64,000 bases of DNA from Fulvivirga ligni (lineage in GTDB: Bacteria > Bacteroidota > Bacteroidia > Cytophagales > Cyclobacteriaceae), in NCBI RefSeq assembly GCF_021389935.1, contig NZ_CP089979.1, positions 1-64,000 of the forward strand, given 5' to 3'. Position 1 is the first letter of the stretch, and every line of letters starts with the position of its first letter. Shown here piece by piece: positions 17,604-27,100 of the stretch. The notes under the pieces are model-generated. The model was not told where the DNA came from, searched no databases, and saw only the letters and a list, made by a program, of their open reading frames with translations. The position numbers and the translations under genes are program-made.

Positions 17604-19443
17604 ACCTTCGAGCAGTATAGGAAATAATTTTTTGTGGAGCTAGTTTGTATAGAGATTTCAGAACTTGATCATAGTCTCCCTTGGTATATGCTCTTTTATC
17701 ATCTTGAGACAAGATTCCCTTTAAGACGTTAAGCACAAAGTCTTCATTATATTTTATGATGTTTTCAAGAACATGGTAATATGCCCAAGTTTCTGAATTT
17801 ATAAAATCCGGACACTTAGCAAGCATGAAAAAGGGATCAGAACTACTCCAATCCTTCACAAAGTATAGTACTTTTTGTATAACCTTAGTATCTTCAATTT
17901 GCTTAAAATATTTCCATGCCATCGGATCATTCACTTCGACATGTTTTCGTAAAAAGTTAATCTGCAAATTCGATATAATCTCGTCAAAATTCTCATCTAC
18001 TAATTTCCGTTCAGGTGATTTAATCTTCCTGGCTTCTCCTTTGAGCAACTCGAGTAAGGAATTATCTATGACAAATTCCAACCAATAGCTGCTGTATGCA
18101 TGTTCATAAAATAAAAAGCTATAGTTCCATGAACTTATCAGGGAAAACTTTATCAAGTCCTGCTCTTCCTGAGTGGGGTTTGATTGAAAAAGTATATTTA
18201 GAAAAATAATGTGCTTAAGGTGAAAAAATATCTCATCATCTGAAATAACCTGTTTTGTATACTTGCAATACAATACAGGATCATAATCCCTCAAATAGGT
18301 AATTATCATTTTTACTGCCGAGCGAATATGAATTGATTGTTCAGAATCCTTTATATAATTGATTAAGTCTGATCTGTTTTCTACAAACTGTTTGGCGAAA
18401 ATAAAATCATAAAAGGATTGATGGAAAAATTGTAATTGCTTGCCCTCACATTTGACCAGTTGTTCACTCTCCAGATAATCAATTTCATCTGAAAAATCTT
18501 CAAATTGGAAAACGGAAATACTTATTCGTTGGCTACTGAACATTTTATCAGCAATTGAATAAAGAGCAATTTTAACTTTAGTTTTATTAGTCTTGACGCG
18601 TTCTGGAATCTGTAACACTTTTTGATTCCAAAGTTCTACGTACAATTCTTGTATCGTAGTTACTTTTAAGCTGTCTTCGTCAGATGCTATTCTTGAAAAT
18701 ATATTTAGGTTATTTGGAATTCTTAGAAGTTCCAGAAGCTTATCTGATATGCGATTCTTGACAATCCCAATTTTTTCAAGTTGCTCGAATACTTGTTCTG
18801 AAGAAAGCTTGGTAACTTGTATAGTATTATTTTTTCTAAACTGTCTTAAACTGGGATCATAGTTCAAATCCTGATTACGAACTGAAATAACTATTTTAAT
18901 ATTGTCATCATTTTCAAAACGATCAATGAACCCTTTAAAGACATCCAGAAATCTTCTGTCAGAGGACATTGATTGTGAGAGGGCATCGATTTGGTCTATG
19001 ACAATGATTGTAGTGCGATATATAGCTTTACATCTCTCTATAAAATCAAATACAGGTAAGGTAAGCCCAATACTATTTTGAAGATCAGTAATTGTATAAG
19101 AGTAAAGTTTATCTGTCTTCAAACCCAAAATGGGAAGATCCAATGACCGACACTTTGAGAAAAAATCTTTCAGAATCACAGTCTTGCCAAATCCGGCTGG
19201 TCCAGCGAGTAGGCATATATTCTGAATATTTCCCTTAGAATCTTTTTTGGCCTCACTTTGAACCCAATTAATCAATTGCTCAGTTTCATTGCGTAGTATG
19301 TGAGAATCTTCAATACCTTCAAAAGTGTTTGGTTCAGATAACAAGCTGATTGAGCCATTATACAGTTGTTTCGAAATTTCCTCTTCAGTAAGATAACCAT
19401 TTAGAGTGTTAAGAATTTCTTTAGTAACTGTATTGTCCGTCAC
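17593..19443 (-). CDS. STAND/NACHT-like ATPase
   Basis: 616 residues, GTG start overlapping the upstream stop (GTGA). P-loop LLAGPAGFGKTVILKDFF (about 79-96), Walker B TTIIVIDQIDAL (about 143-154), and sensor region KIVISVRNQD (about 178-187). A winged-helix-like region and helical repeats follow. The architecture fits P-loop NTPases that sense phage proteins and trigger a nuclease. The upstream gene encodes an Mrr-like nuclease and the downstream one a helical-repeat arm, so a sensor-effector complex split over three genes is likely. Most Avs proteins are a single chain; this is a split version or a different family. Confidence 0.7.
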   Translation of the reverse strand: MTDNTVTKEILNTLNGYLTEEEISKQLYNGSISLLSEPNTFEGIEDSHILRNETEQLINWVQSEAKKDSKGNIQNICLLAGPAGFGKTVILKDFFSKCRSLDLPILGLKTDKLYSYTITDLQNSIGLTLPVFDFIERCKAIYRTTIIVIDQIDALSQSMSSDRRFLDVFKGFIDRFENDDNIKIVISVRNQDLNYDPSLRQFRKNNTIQVTKLSSEQVFEQLEKIGIVKNRISDKLLELLRIPNNLNIFSRIASDEDSLKVTTIQELYVELWNQKVLQIPERVKTNKTKVKIALYSIADKMFSSQRISISVFQFEDFSDEIDYLESEQLVKCEGKQLQFFHQSFYDFIFAKQFVENRSDLINYIKDSEQSIHIRSAVKMIITYLRDYDPVLYCKYTKQVISDDEIFFHLKHIIFLNILFQSNPTQEEQDLIKFSLISSWNYSFLFYEHAYSSYWLEFVIDNSLLELLKGEARKIKSPERKLVDENFDEIISNLQINFLRKHVEVNDPMAWKYFKQIEDTKVIQKVLYFVKDWSSSDPFFMLAKCPDFINSETWAYYHVLENIIKYNEDFVLNVLKGILSQDDKRAYTKGDYDQVLKSLYKLAPQKIISYTARRYEE

Positions 19444-20087
19444 TGAGCGAATCGAGAAAATAGTGGCTGCAATTGTGGTTTATCCGTAAGTTCCAAATCC
19501 AAATCACTAGGAATAATTTTCTTTACATTAATTCTTGAAAGAATATCCCGCACTATAATTGCACAATCTGTCATTTTTAATGACCGCAGAGTAGGCATGT
19601 TTAAGTTACTTGATATCCAACCCTCCAACTCAGGTTCCTTAAGGATCTGATTATTAAAGTCAGTAATTAGGTCGCGACAAGGTGCCGTAAAATCTTTAGC
19701 AACTGCGATGTAATATGTAAAGTCGTTGGTGTCGTGGATTATTCTATCATCCAAAAGGCTATACAGTATTAATTTTGTAATCTCCCTTCCAAAATCGGTT
19801 TTGGCTAGGTTGTGTTTATACTTTTTGCATTGGATTATACCATGGGCTTTTCCATTCCTAAACATCACAACATCTCGTGCTTGTTCTGCAACTCCGCTCA
19901 TCAAACTTATGTCATCATAGTCATTTAGCTCTTGCTTTTCAATTTTCAGCTGGTAAATGCTGTATAACAGTTCTTCAAATCTGCGTGGATTGGAGATTTC
20001 TGTGTATGGGAAGGATTGGTTATCTACAGGGTACGGTTTACTTTGTTCTTCGTGTAGGTGAGGTTTTGAATAATTTACGAGCTCCAT
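19440..20087 (-). CDS. Mrr-like restriction endonuclease-fold effector
   Basis: 215 residues. The central region (about 55-105) has the PD-(D/E)xK pattern: ARDVVMFRNGKAHGIIQCKKYKHN, where D (ARDVV) and the Q-C-K pair are the expected metal and catalytic positions of Mrr_cat domains. The C-terminal half is less clear. It overlaps the ATPase gene by 4 bases. Such a nuclease would degrade DNA once the ATPase senses infection. First gene of the operon; promoter expected at 20088-20150. Confidence 0.7.
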   Translation of the reverse strand: MELVNYSKPHLHEEQSKPYPVDNQSFPYTEISNPRRFEELLYSIYQLKIEKQELNDYDDISLMSGVAEQARDVVMFRNGKAHGIIQCKKYKHNLAKTDFGREITKLILYSLLDDRIIHDTNDFTYYIAVAKDFTAPCRDLITDFNNQILKEPELEGWISSNLNMPTLRSLKMTDCAIIVRDILSRINVKKIIPSDLDLELTDKPQLQPLFSRFAQ

Positions 20088-20368
20088 TTCAATCAGATTT
20101 TATGCAGTAATCAAATATGTTTATTTAAAAGGAGACAGGATGTAAGATTGATTGCTTTTTAAAGTTTTTATTGAGATAATTTCATTTATTTGAATCGAAC
20201 TAACGACAATGAGGAATATCACTTTTAAAGAGGCATAAAAAAGAGCTCAAATATAATAGGGCTATTGGTACGTAAAGTCCGAACTACAAGCTCGAACCAG
20301 CAACTATTTGATGCTGGCACCAGCAGAGGAAATCACAACTACTGTGTTGAGCATGGCGGCTACGGATG

Positions 20369-21019
20369 TTATTTTTTATTGGCTGACAGTCGAACATGAG
20401 ATCTATCTTCCAATAAATTTAAATGGTGTTTTAAGAATTTGTACAATTCTTCAGAAACTTCTCCGTCCAGGTATGCATCCTCCAAATTTTCTTTATCATC
20501 CTTTATTATTTCAAGGATATCTTCATCATAACCCCAAATTCTTGGCATGGGGTTTTTATAAGAGTAGTCTTTAATAGCTTCGGATTTTGTATCCAAATGC
20601 TTTATTTCGAAAGAATCGGTTTTTGATTCGTGTATCAATTTCATCCAAATATTATAAGAACCAGGTATTGTCAATGATGCATCACAAATAATAGGTAAAT
20701 CAAGCCTTTCAATAGCGCACCTGTAGAGTTGATATGCATAACCATTTCCTCTATAAGAAGGTAACGTTCCGATTTTTGAAATTCCATAATAGTTATTGTT
20801 CAAGATACTAAGTGGCAAGAGTCGTAAAAGGCTTAAGGTAAGACCATCCTGGTTAGAAATTTTAAAAAACTTTTCTTGCTCTCTGAAACCAAAATGAATC
20901 CAAAGATTGGAAATATCAAATTTTGGCTGATGAAACTGGATTTGGTTATATTCTATACCGTGGTCACAATTGAAAAAATGTCCTTTGGGAAGTGCATATT
21001 CGCAATTTAAATTAGGCAT
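20369..21019 (-). CDS. GNAT-like acetyltransferase, putative
   Basis: 216 residues. Motif A of GNAT enzymes is visible: ISKIGTLPSYRGNGYAYQLYRCAIERLDLPIICDAS (about 81-116), where R-G-N-G-Y-A is the acetyl-CoA pyrophosphate loop. The rest is poorly conserved. The C-terminus ends in charged helices. The acceptor is unknown. It stands alone between the Mrr locus and the recombinase. Confidence 0.5.
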   Translation of the reverse strand: MPNLNCEYALPKGHFFNCDHGIEYNQIQFHQPKFDISNLWIHFGFREQEKFFKISNQDGLTLSLLRLLPLSILNNNYYGISKIGTLPSYRGNGYAYQLYRCAIERLDLPIICDASLTIPGSYNIWMKLIHESKTDSFEIKHLDTKSEAIKDYSYKNPMPRIWGYDEDILEIIKDDKENLEDAYLDGEVSEELYKFLKHHLNLLEDRSHVRLSANKK

Positions 21020-21153
21020 TATTTAATTAAATTAAATATTGTCACTGATATATTTAGTCCCCATATAATTTTTCTAATAAAGAATGACCTGATGACTGAA
21101 GCTAATTAAATTTCCAAATCGTTGCTCACAGCTTCCAAATACTTAGATTTTTT

Positions 21154-21744
21154 TTATTTTAAAGCAATTTTCCTCTTCTCCTCTCCCTGAGCCCACTGAA
21201 GATAACGATAATAAGTAGCTTTAGAAAGTCCCAGCTCCTTTTGAATCTGAGCAATAGGTGTATCTGAATCCCTGGTCCGCTTCAATGCTGCCCAAGCTTT
21301 GATCTTTCCTTCTTTTGAAATACCTGGCTTCCTCCCTCCTTTTCTTCCAAACTTTCTGGCATGTGCTAATCCGGCCTTAGTCCTTTCACTAATCATTTCT
21401 CTTTCGAACTCGGCAAAGGAGGCAAAGAGGTTAAACATAAGCCTGCCCTGGGAGGTGGTGGTGTCAATATTGTCATTGATACTCACGAAGTCTACTCTCA
21501 TATCTTTGAAAGAACCTATCAGGTTCACCAGGTGCCGAAGAGATCTACCCAGGCGGTCAAGCTTCCAGACTACCACGGTATCTCCCTTCCTTAGATGGCT
21601 GATCATCTTATCAAGTTCCGGTCGTTCTTTAATGGCGCTTTGCTTTTCCTTAAATATCATTTCACAGCCGTACTTCTGCAGCTCTGAAAGTTGCACCTCC
21701 AGCTTTTGGTCTTGGGTGGAAACCCTGGCATAACCTATGTTCAT
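21154..21744 (-). CDS. Serine recombinase (resolvase/invertase family)
   Basis: 196 residues. N-terminal catalytic domain with the serine nucleophile in GYARVSTQDQ (Ser about 9), conserved KLDRLGRSLRHL (about 60-71) and SFAEFEREMISERTKAGL (about 108-125). C-terminal HTH (about 160-185: PIAQIQKELGLSKATYYRYLQWA) of the resolvase/invertase type. Full length. It lies next to two gene relics, one truncated right at position about 22090, so a past recombination here is likely. It could resolve or invert a local segment; no inverted-repeat crossover sites were recognised. Confidence 0.9.
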   Translation of the reverse strand: MNIGYARVSTQDQKLEVQLSELQKYGCEMIFKEKQSAIKERPELDKMISHLRKGDTVVVWKLDRLGRSLRHLVNLIGSFKDMRVDFVSINDNIDTTTSQGRLMFNLFASFAEFEREMISERTKAGLAHARKFGRKGGRKPGISKEGKIKAWAALKRTRDSDTPIAQIQKELGLSKATYYRYLQWAQGEEKRKIALK

Positions 21745-21775
21745 AAAAGTCTGATTTAACGTTGGTTGGTGAGAC

Positions 21776-22093
21776 TTATTTATGAAACCAATTTATGAAA
21801 CTATTTTTAAGTATAAAATGGGATGGGCAGAAAAGTGCCAAAAAACAATCCTTCATCTGTCCTTCCAGTAGTTTTGTCCCCGTACTATCCCATAAGATAT
21901 AAGATCCGTTCTCTAGGCCATTTTCGTAATAATAGGCTATTTTAATTTTACCATTCTCATGCCATTCAGTTGCCTTTCCAGTTGGCTGTCCTCTAGAATA
22001 TTCCACCTGAAAATATTTCTTCCCTGAAGGATAATAGCGCACATATTTTCCATGATTTTTACCGTCCTGAGATTGACTAATTTCTAGTAACAC
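21776..22093 (-). CDS. MORN-repeat (YwqK-like) protein fragment
   Basis: 105 residues from a GTG at 22093. MORN_2 repeats: GKNHGKYVRYYPSGKKYFQVEYSRGQPTGKATEWHENGKIKIAYYYENGLENGSYILWDSTG. These match the YwqK family, listed as antitoxin-like or surface proteins. It starts exactly at the point where the neighbouring XRE relic breaks off, and no signal peptide is present, so it is probably the remnant of a longer gene. The C-terminus after LLEGQMKD is unrelated-looking. Confidence 0.55.
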   Translation of the reverse strand: MLLEISQSQDGKNHGKYVRYYPSGKKYFQVEYSRGQPTGKATEWHENGKIKIAYYYENGLENGSYILWDSTGTKLLEGQMKDCFLALFCPSHFILKNSFINWFHK

Positions 22094-22462
22094 CAGGGCA
22101 GGAATGTAAAACGATTCCGTGAAATGATGGGAATGAAGCAGAAAGCCTTAGCCTTTGAGCTAGGTGAGAGTTGGAACCAACGCAAAATATCTCTACTAGA
22201 ACAAAAGGAAGACATTGAAAACGATTTGCTCCAGCAAGTAGCTGAGGCTTTAAAAGTGCCCGTGGAAGCTATTGAAAACTTTGACGAAGAAGCTGCTATT
22301 TTCAACATCCAAAATAATTATGAGGGCTCTAACTCTAAGGCTGCCAGTGTGGGGGTTACTAACTACCAGTGCCATTTCAACCCCTTAGATAAAGTAGTGG
22401 AACTTTATGAAAGGCTACTAGCCTCAGAAAAGGAAAAAGTAGAACTGCTGAAAAAAAAGTAA
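22091..22462 (+). pseudogene. Truncated XRE regulator, paralogue of 6398-6787
   Basis: From 22091 the sequence reads HQGRNVKRFREMMGMKQKALAFELGESWNQRKISLLEQKEDI in the same frame as the XRE gene at 6398, to a stop at 22462. The first few codons, including the start, are replaced by other DNA; a stop codon pair lies just upstream. An internal ATG at 22124 could still give a short protein without the first HTH helix. The nucleotide similarity to copy A is high but clearly diverged. Confidence 0.75.
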
Positions 22463-22557
22463 ATAGATCTAAATATATTTTTAATAAGGCCGACAATTAT
22501 AACGGCCTGGGTTTAGCACGCGTATTGCTTCGCTACGCGCACTAGATGGGGCTCTTA

Positions 22558-22668
22558 ATGCAGTTCAAAAAGATTGAGCAGATGCCTGAGAACCGTAAAA
22601 GGCTACTCATTGAGGTAATTGATGCTTTTCTCTTAAAATCTGATCTGCAACTAAAACTAGCACAATAA
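22558..22668 (+). pseudogene. Relic: C-terminal 36 codons of an HTH regulator
   Basis: MQFKKIEQMPENRKRLLIEVIDAFLLKSDLQLKLAQ followed by TAA. This is the C-terminal tail typical of small XRE regulators (IEQMPEN-K..L...IDAFL.K..L). The HTH part is missing. It is followed by a terminator at 22673. Confidence 0.4.
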
Positions 22669-22672
22669 AAAA

Positions 22673-22694
22673 AGCCCTGCATTACTGCAAGGCT
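22673..22694 (+). terminator. Rho-independent terminator
   Basis: AGCCCTGC (22673-22680) pairs with GCAAGGCT (22687-22694) with one mismatch, followed by CTCTTTAT. Follows the XRE relics; an A-run on the left allows use from the other strand too. Confidence 0.5.
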
Positions 22695-22792
22695 CTCTTT
22701 ATCTTTCAATCGTGGTCACCAGCAAGATGCTGGCTCCAGAAGGGGGAGACGCCAGCAGTAGACAATAATTTATTCCCTTCATTAGATAACAA

Positions 22793-23146
22793 CTATTCAT
22801 CTTTCACTAAAGAGATATTTATTGTATTATTTTCCTCATATAATTCTTTCGTTTGATGAGTATCAATATACCCCTCCAAAGATGTTTTTATTTCTAAGAA
22901 TGCACTTTTATTAAAACTAACTTTATACTGACCTTTATCATCTGTAGTAACTACTTTTATCTCATTTTCTGAGTAGCTACCGTCTGGACTATTTCCATAT
23001 TTCCAGCAAATCACAGTAACATCAATGTTTTTAATTGGCTCATTTGTCCCGACATCTTTAACCCACCCTTTAACAGTAACTTTCTCTATATCCTTATTGC
23101 ATGAAGCAATACATATAATCGCAATTATTGCTAAATATTTCCTCAT
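22793..23146 (-). CDS. Lipoprotein with CarboxypepD_reg-like domain
   Basis: 117 residues. Lipoprotein signal MRKYLAIIAIICIASC (Cys 16). The body is one beta-sandwich of the carboxypeptidase-regulatory type: TVKGWVKDVGTNEPIKNIDVTVICWKYG...TDDKGQYKVSFNKSAFLEIKTSLEGYI. Located after an RHS tip relic, where an immunity or accessory gene would be expected. A role as immunity protein is only inferred from position. Confidence 0.6.
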   Translation of the reverse strand: MRKYLAIIAIICIASCNKDIEKVTVKGWVKDVGTNEPIKNIDVTVICWKYGNSPDGSYSENEIKVVTTDDKGQYKVSFNKSAFLEIKTSLEGYIDTHQTKELYEENNTINISLVKDE

Positions 23147-23149
23147 GAT

Positions 23150-23650
23150 TTAGTCTTGATTTCTTGGATAATTATATATTCTGGTGTTGACTAATGGTTG
23201 TATTTTGGCCTCTGCTTTTTGTTGAATATTTCCATGATTAACCCCATTTGCAGTCATGTTTATATTAATAACGTTAGTCTTTGATTTGTTAGCTGCTTGA
23301 TTAGGACCTCCATTAGAACCAGGAGAATTGCTTGTACCACTATCACTACTACTACTTCCACTAGACGAACCGGAAGAAGACGCTCCTGTTGACCTTGAAG
23401 TACTTGAATAGCCAGAAGCACCTGTTTGATCTACATTTAAATTAGTATCAAAATTTTCCTGGTATGACAGTATTTACCAAATTTAGCAGAGGACCATCTG
23501 AACCATCATCCGTAAAAAGTAAATCTACATTTACTCCAGATACATTAAGGTTTTCTGATAAGTCAACGGCGCTATACTAAACCACTATGATAAGCATGGC
23601 GGGAATGGAGGCTGTACTCACCAATCTATTGTCCTTCTTCATTATTTTGA
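23150..23650 (-). pseudogene. Orphan RHS C-terminal tip, broken
   Basis: On the minus strand, frames join to read YSAVDLSENLNVSGVNVDLLFTDDGSDGPLLNLVNTVIP, then a frameshift near 23462 and NFDTNLNVDQTGASGYSS, a serine/glycine-rich linker, NKSKTNVININMTANGVNHG and the end NTRIYNYPRNQD at 23150. An in-frame TAG precedes the first part. It resembles the tip of an RHS-type protein left behind when a new tip replaced it. It lies directly upstream of the lipoprotein gene at 23146. Confidence 0.5.
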
Positions 23651-23674
23651 AATACAAAACCGAAAATATTTGTA

Positions 23675-24115
23675 TTATTTTATTTTAACAATCCCTCCGT
23701 GATCTGGAGTAAGGCGCATTAGATAATAGGAAAAAATCATACAACTATCATTTTTAAACTTGTTTTCCGTTGGAATACCTCTACTATCACGTGGCAAGGT
23801 AGTATTTATTTTATAATTAGCAGTATCAATTACCGTTTCAACTATTACTGATTTATCCACGGTCACTTCCCATAATTCATTTTCCTTCCAACAGATATAA
23901 ACTACATCAGAAAGTTTATCAACTTTAGATATATCTAACTTAATATAATTTAAGTCAGGAACTTTTTCATGTTTACCTTTAATTATATACCTATACTGGT
24001 TTTTATCAATTATTGTAATAATACCAGAGCCTTTTTCGGGATAAAAATATATAATTGAGTTCTTATCACAACTGCTCACTATAACTAATAAAATGGCAAA
24101 AATTATATTCTTCAT
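23675..24115 (-). CDS. Small lipoprotein next to the RHS gene, candidate immunity protein
   Basis: 146 residues. Lipoprotein signal MKNIIFAILLVIVSSC (Cys 16). No recognised domain in the rest. It starts 4 bases after the stop of the RHS gene on the same strand, the usual place for a cognate immunity gene. If so, its envelope location would suggest a toxin acting in the periplasm or envelope. This is inference from position. Confidence 0.5.
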   Translation of the reverse strand: MKNIIFAILLVIVSSCDKNSIIYFYPEKGSGIITIIDKNQYRYIIKGKHEKVPDLNYIKLDISKVDKLSDVVYICWKENELWEVTVDKSVIVETVIDTANYKINTTLPRDSRGIPTENKFKNDSCMIFSYYLMRLTPDHGGIVKIK

Positions 24116-24119
24116 AATT

Positions 24120-27100
24120 TTATTTTTTTATTGGATGATCTCTTTGCCGTACGCGCATACGTACACTACCCTTTTTATTGAGGTCATTTTTTCTTAAATC
24201 TATTCCCATATTAAAACCAACTCTTTCAGCTTTTTGAGTGGTTTTGCCTTCAGTTGAAAGTCGTCTTTGTTGGTAGGATTCTAACCCATCATATCCTAAT
24301 CTTGCTATGGTCCATGACAAATTATTTCTTGCTGCAACTATACCTGCTCCCATATTTCCAAAATCTCTGGCCGAACCAATCTTGCCATTTTTAGCCACAC
24401 TTCCCCTATACATATGTTGCTCTGGTGTTACACCTTCACCCCTTTTGTCTATATTTCGTGTTTTTAAGTCTAAAGGTTTTCCCCCAGTAGCATTTGGCAT
24501 ATATTCAATCAAATCGGGATCTTCGTTCACTATGTCATTATCAATAAAGTATTGACCCTCGGTGGAGTTTAAATCAATCACCGCACCTATTACAGCATTC
24601 TCATTATCATCGAAAAAAGAATGTGAAGTAATTGATTTTCCTATACTCTCACCAGTACGGTTATACCCACCATCTTCGTTTTTATTAACAACATAAATGT
24701 TATCATCTCCATCATTTGGATCCCCGCCCACTACAGTATAAGTACCATCCTCATTGTCGATAACATCGGTTGAAAGCATACCATCTGGATCAATAAACCT
24801 TATCGGATTATCGAAGCCATAGTTGTAAGGCGAGTACCTTCGCATTTGATCTGCCAAAGGATCTACCGCATGCCATCTACCAATTGCAGCCTCATACATT
24901 CGCGCGCCGTAATCATCCCAACCTAAGTTAAGATCAGATATGCGCTCTTTCCCATTATAACGGTACTTATTCTCCTTGGCAGTAACCCTCTGATAAGAGT
25001 TAAAAGCCAGTCCAAAAGGATAGTAATCATCAGTTTGAATAATTGCAGTCTCTCTTACAGATATTTGTATATCATCAAAATATACAGAATTAGGACTATT
25101 ACTTTCATTGCTTAAGTAAATATATATAAAGCCAGGCTTGGAAGCCTCTATGTTATTCAAATTAATCTGCTCATGTTCCATATTGGCTGCTAGAGTTATC
25201 TGTGCGTGACCATGCTGATAATATTGCATATTCTCATCAAATAAAATGTAATTCAGGTAAGCAGCAGGCACATTATCACTTGAGCTTCCCGATATTCCTA
25301 TACCAGCTATAGCATTACCCAATGTGTTATAAATAGCTTGTTGAGTTTCAGTCCCAGCATCAATACCTCCAAACCCACCTGTAACAGCACCAATCAAGGC
25401 AGAGACTCCTATGCTACTATTGTAGCCAGTGCCACCTTCATAATATCCATATACGCTCATATCAATTTGATCTCCCGCTGATATTGGCAAACTTATACCT
25501 GCTCCCATAGGTTGGGAATTATTGACCTCAACCACCTCATTTCCTTCGTCATTATTTGCATCTGCATTGATGAAGATCATCCGTGTCTCAGGGATGTGCT
25601 CGAAAGTACTTTCTTCCACATTACCATTCTCTGATTCAAAAGTACCCACAAAGTTCCAGGTTTTTGACTGGGAAGTAAATGTCAACCGTGTGTTCCCCAA
25701 ATGGTCTTTCAAATGGTATTGGTATTCCCAACTTCCATTGGTGGCATTGGGTACTATTCTACCTTCGGCATTCTGAACAAACAGCAAGGTATCATTCTGA
25801 TAAATATACTCTCCGGAATAGTCAGTACGCTTTACAGGCTGCCCTTGTGCATCATAAACAGTCTGGGCCAGTTTTATACCTGCGGCATCATAAGTATACA
25901 ATATGTATTCACCACCTATCTTCTTCACTTTACTTGGTAGGTCTAGGTGGTTGTAATAGATGCTATCAATGCCTTTATTCAGGTCACGGATCATATTTCC
26001 GTTAGGATCATACAGGTAATCATCGCCCTGGTTAGCACCATCCTTAAAGCCTCCTTCTACGGTAGCTACATCGCTCACAGCCAGTAGCTGATTGCTTTGG
26101 TTGGTGCTGGATCCATAGGCATAATTGAGCCGGTCCATGGCGCTGCCGGTAGCATCCATACGGGTAAGGTTTTCTATGTTGCCGTTGAGGTCGTAGCCTA
26201 CGGCGTCCAGATTATAGGCATTGCTAGCGGTGGTGTTGTGTGATTGAGCCTTAATAATACGGTTCATTGGATCATAGCCATAGCCATACCCCATAGCAGA
26301 CGCAGGGTCATTGGCGTTACTCCATTTCACAGCACTGATATTACCATTGTACTGTAAATCAGCCAAATCTATGTTCAGTCCGATATCCTCATTATAACCC
26401 AGGTTCATTCCAAAAAAATCGGATGGCGCTATAGTTTCCGTCTCTGAAAGATCGGCATCATTTATTTTGGTTAGCCAGCCTCGTATATTATAACGGTAAT
26501 CTACTGATTGGACATAGGTGGCCCCATCATCTTCAGAGTGCAGGTTTTTTTCAATGAGCTCCCCAAGTTCGTTGTATTCATTATGGGCTAGAAGAATGCT
26601 ATCTTCCTCATTAATGCTATGCCAGGTATCTATTAAAAGGCCGGCATGGTTGTAGATGAAGGCTAATTCAGTAACTTCAGTATCGGTAGCAGTGATATGA
26701 CTAGCTTTCTTCTTTAGGACCCATCCAGAAAAATTATATATATTACTAACAATATCTTTACCCCCTACATAATTATCTGATATAGCCTGCATTGATCTAT
26801 ACTTATCATCATAATAACTAACCGTACCTAACCATATATTATTATCCAACACCTTAGTCATGGCTCCGGTCACCTGTCCTTTTACTCTATCTAAGGCTGC
26901 TGCAGGAAATTGATATGTACCCTGAGCACAGGTCGCTTGAGACAGTTGGCTTGCGTCATAATCATAATCAGCTCCAAATTCTGATAATGATTTGAAATTG
27001 TAATTATCGTAGTAAGTAATGGTAAGGTAATTATCAAGGTTGCCTAATTGTGGGAAACTCGCATTATTATAGCCAGCAACTACTCCACTGTTTTCATCAA

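Noticed and set aside
20290-20303. Further tRNA-like att remnant (TCGAACCAGC)
   Set aside because: Only 10 bases shared with the tRNA-Pro T-arm, not the terminal bases used by the other three copies.
20550-20570. Guide match TACTCTTAT in the GNAT gene
   Set aside because: Nine bases, inside coding sequence, no 5' G plus seed extension.
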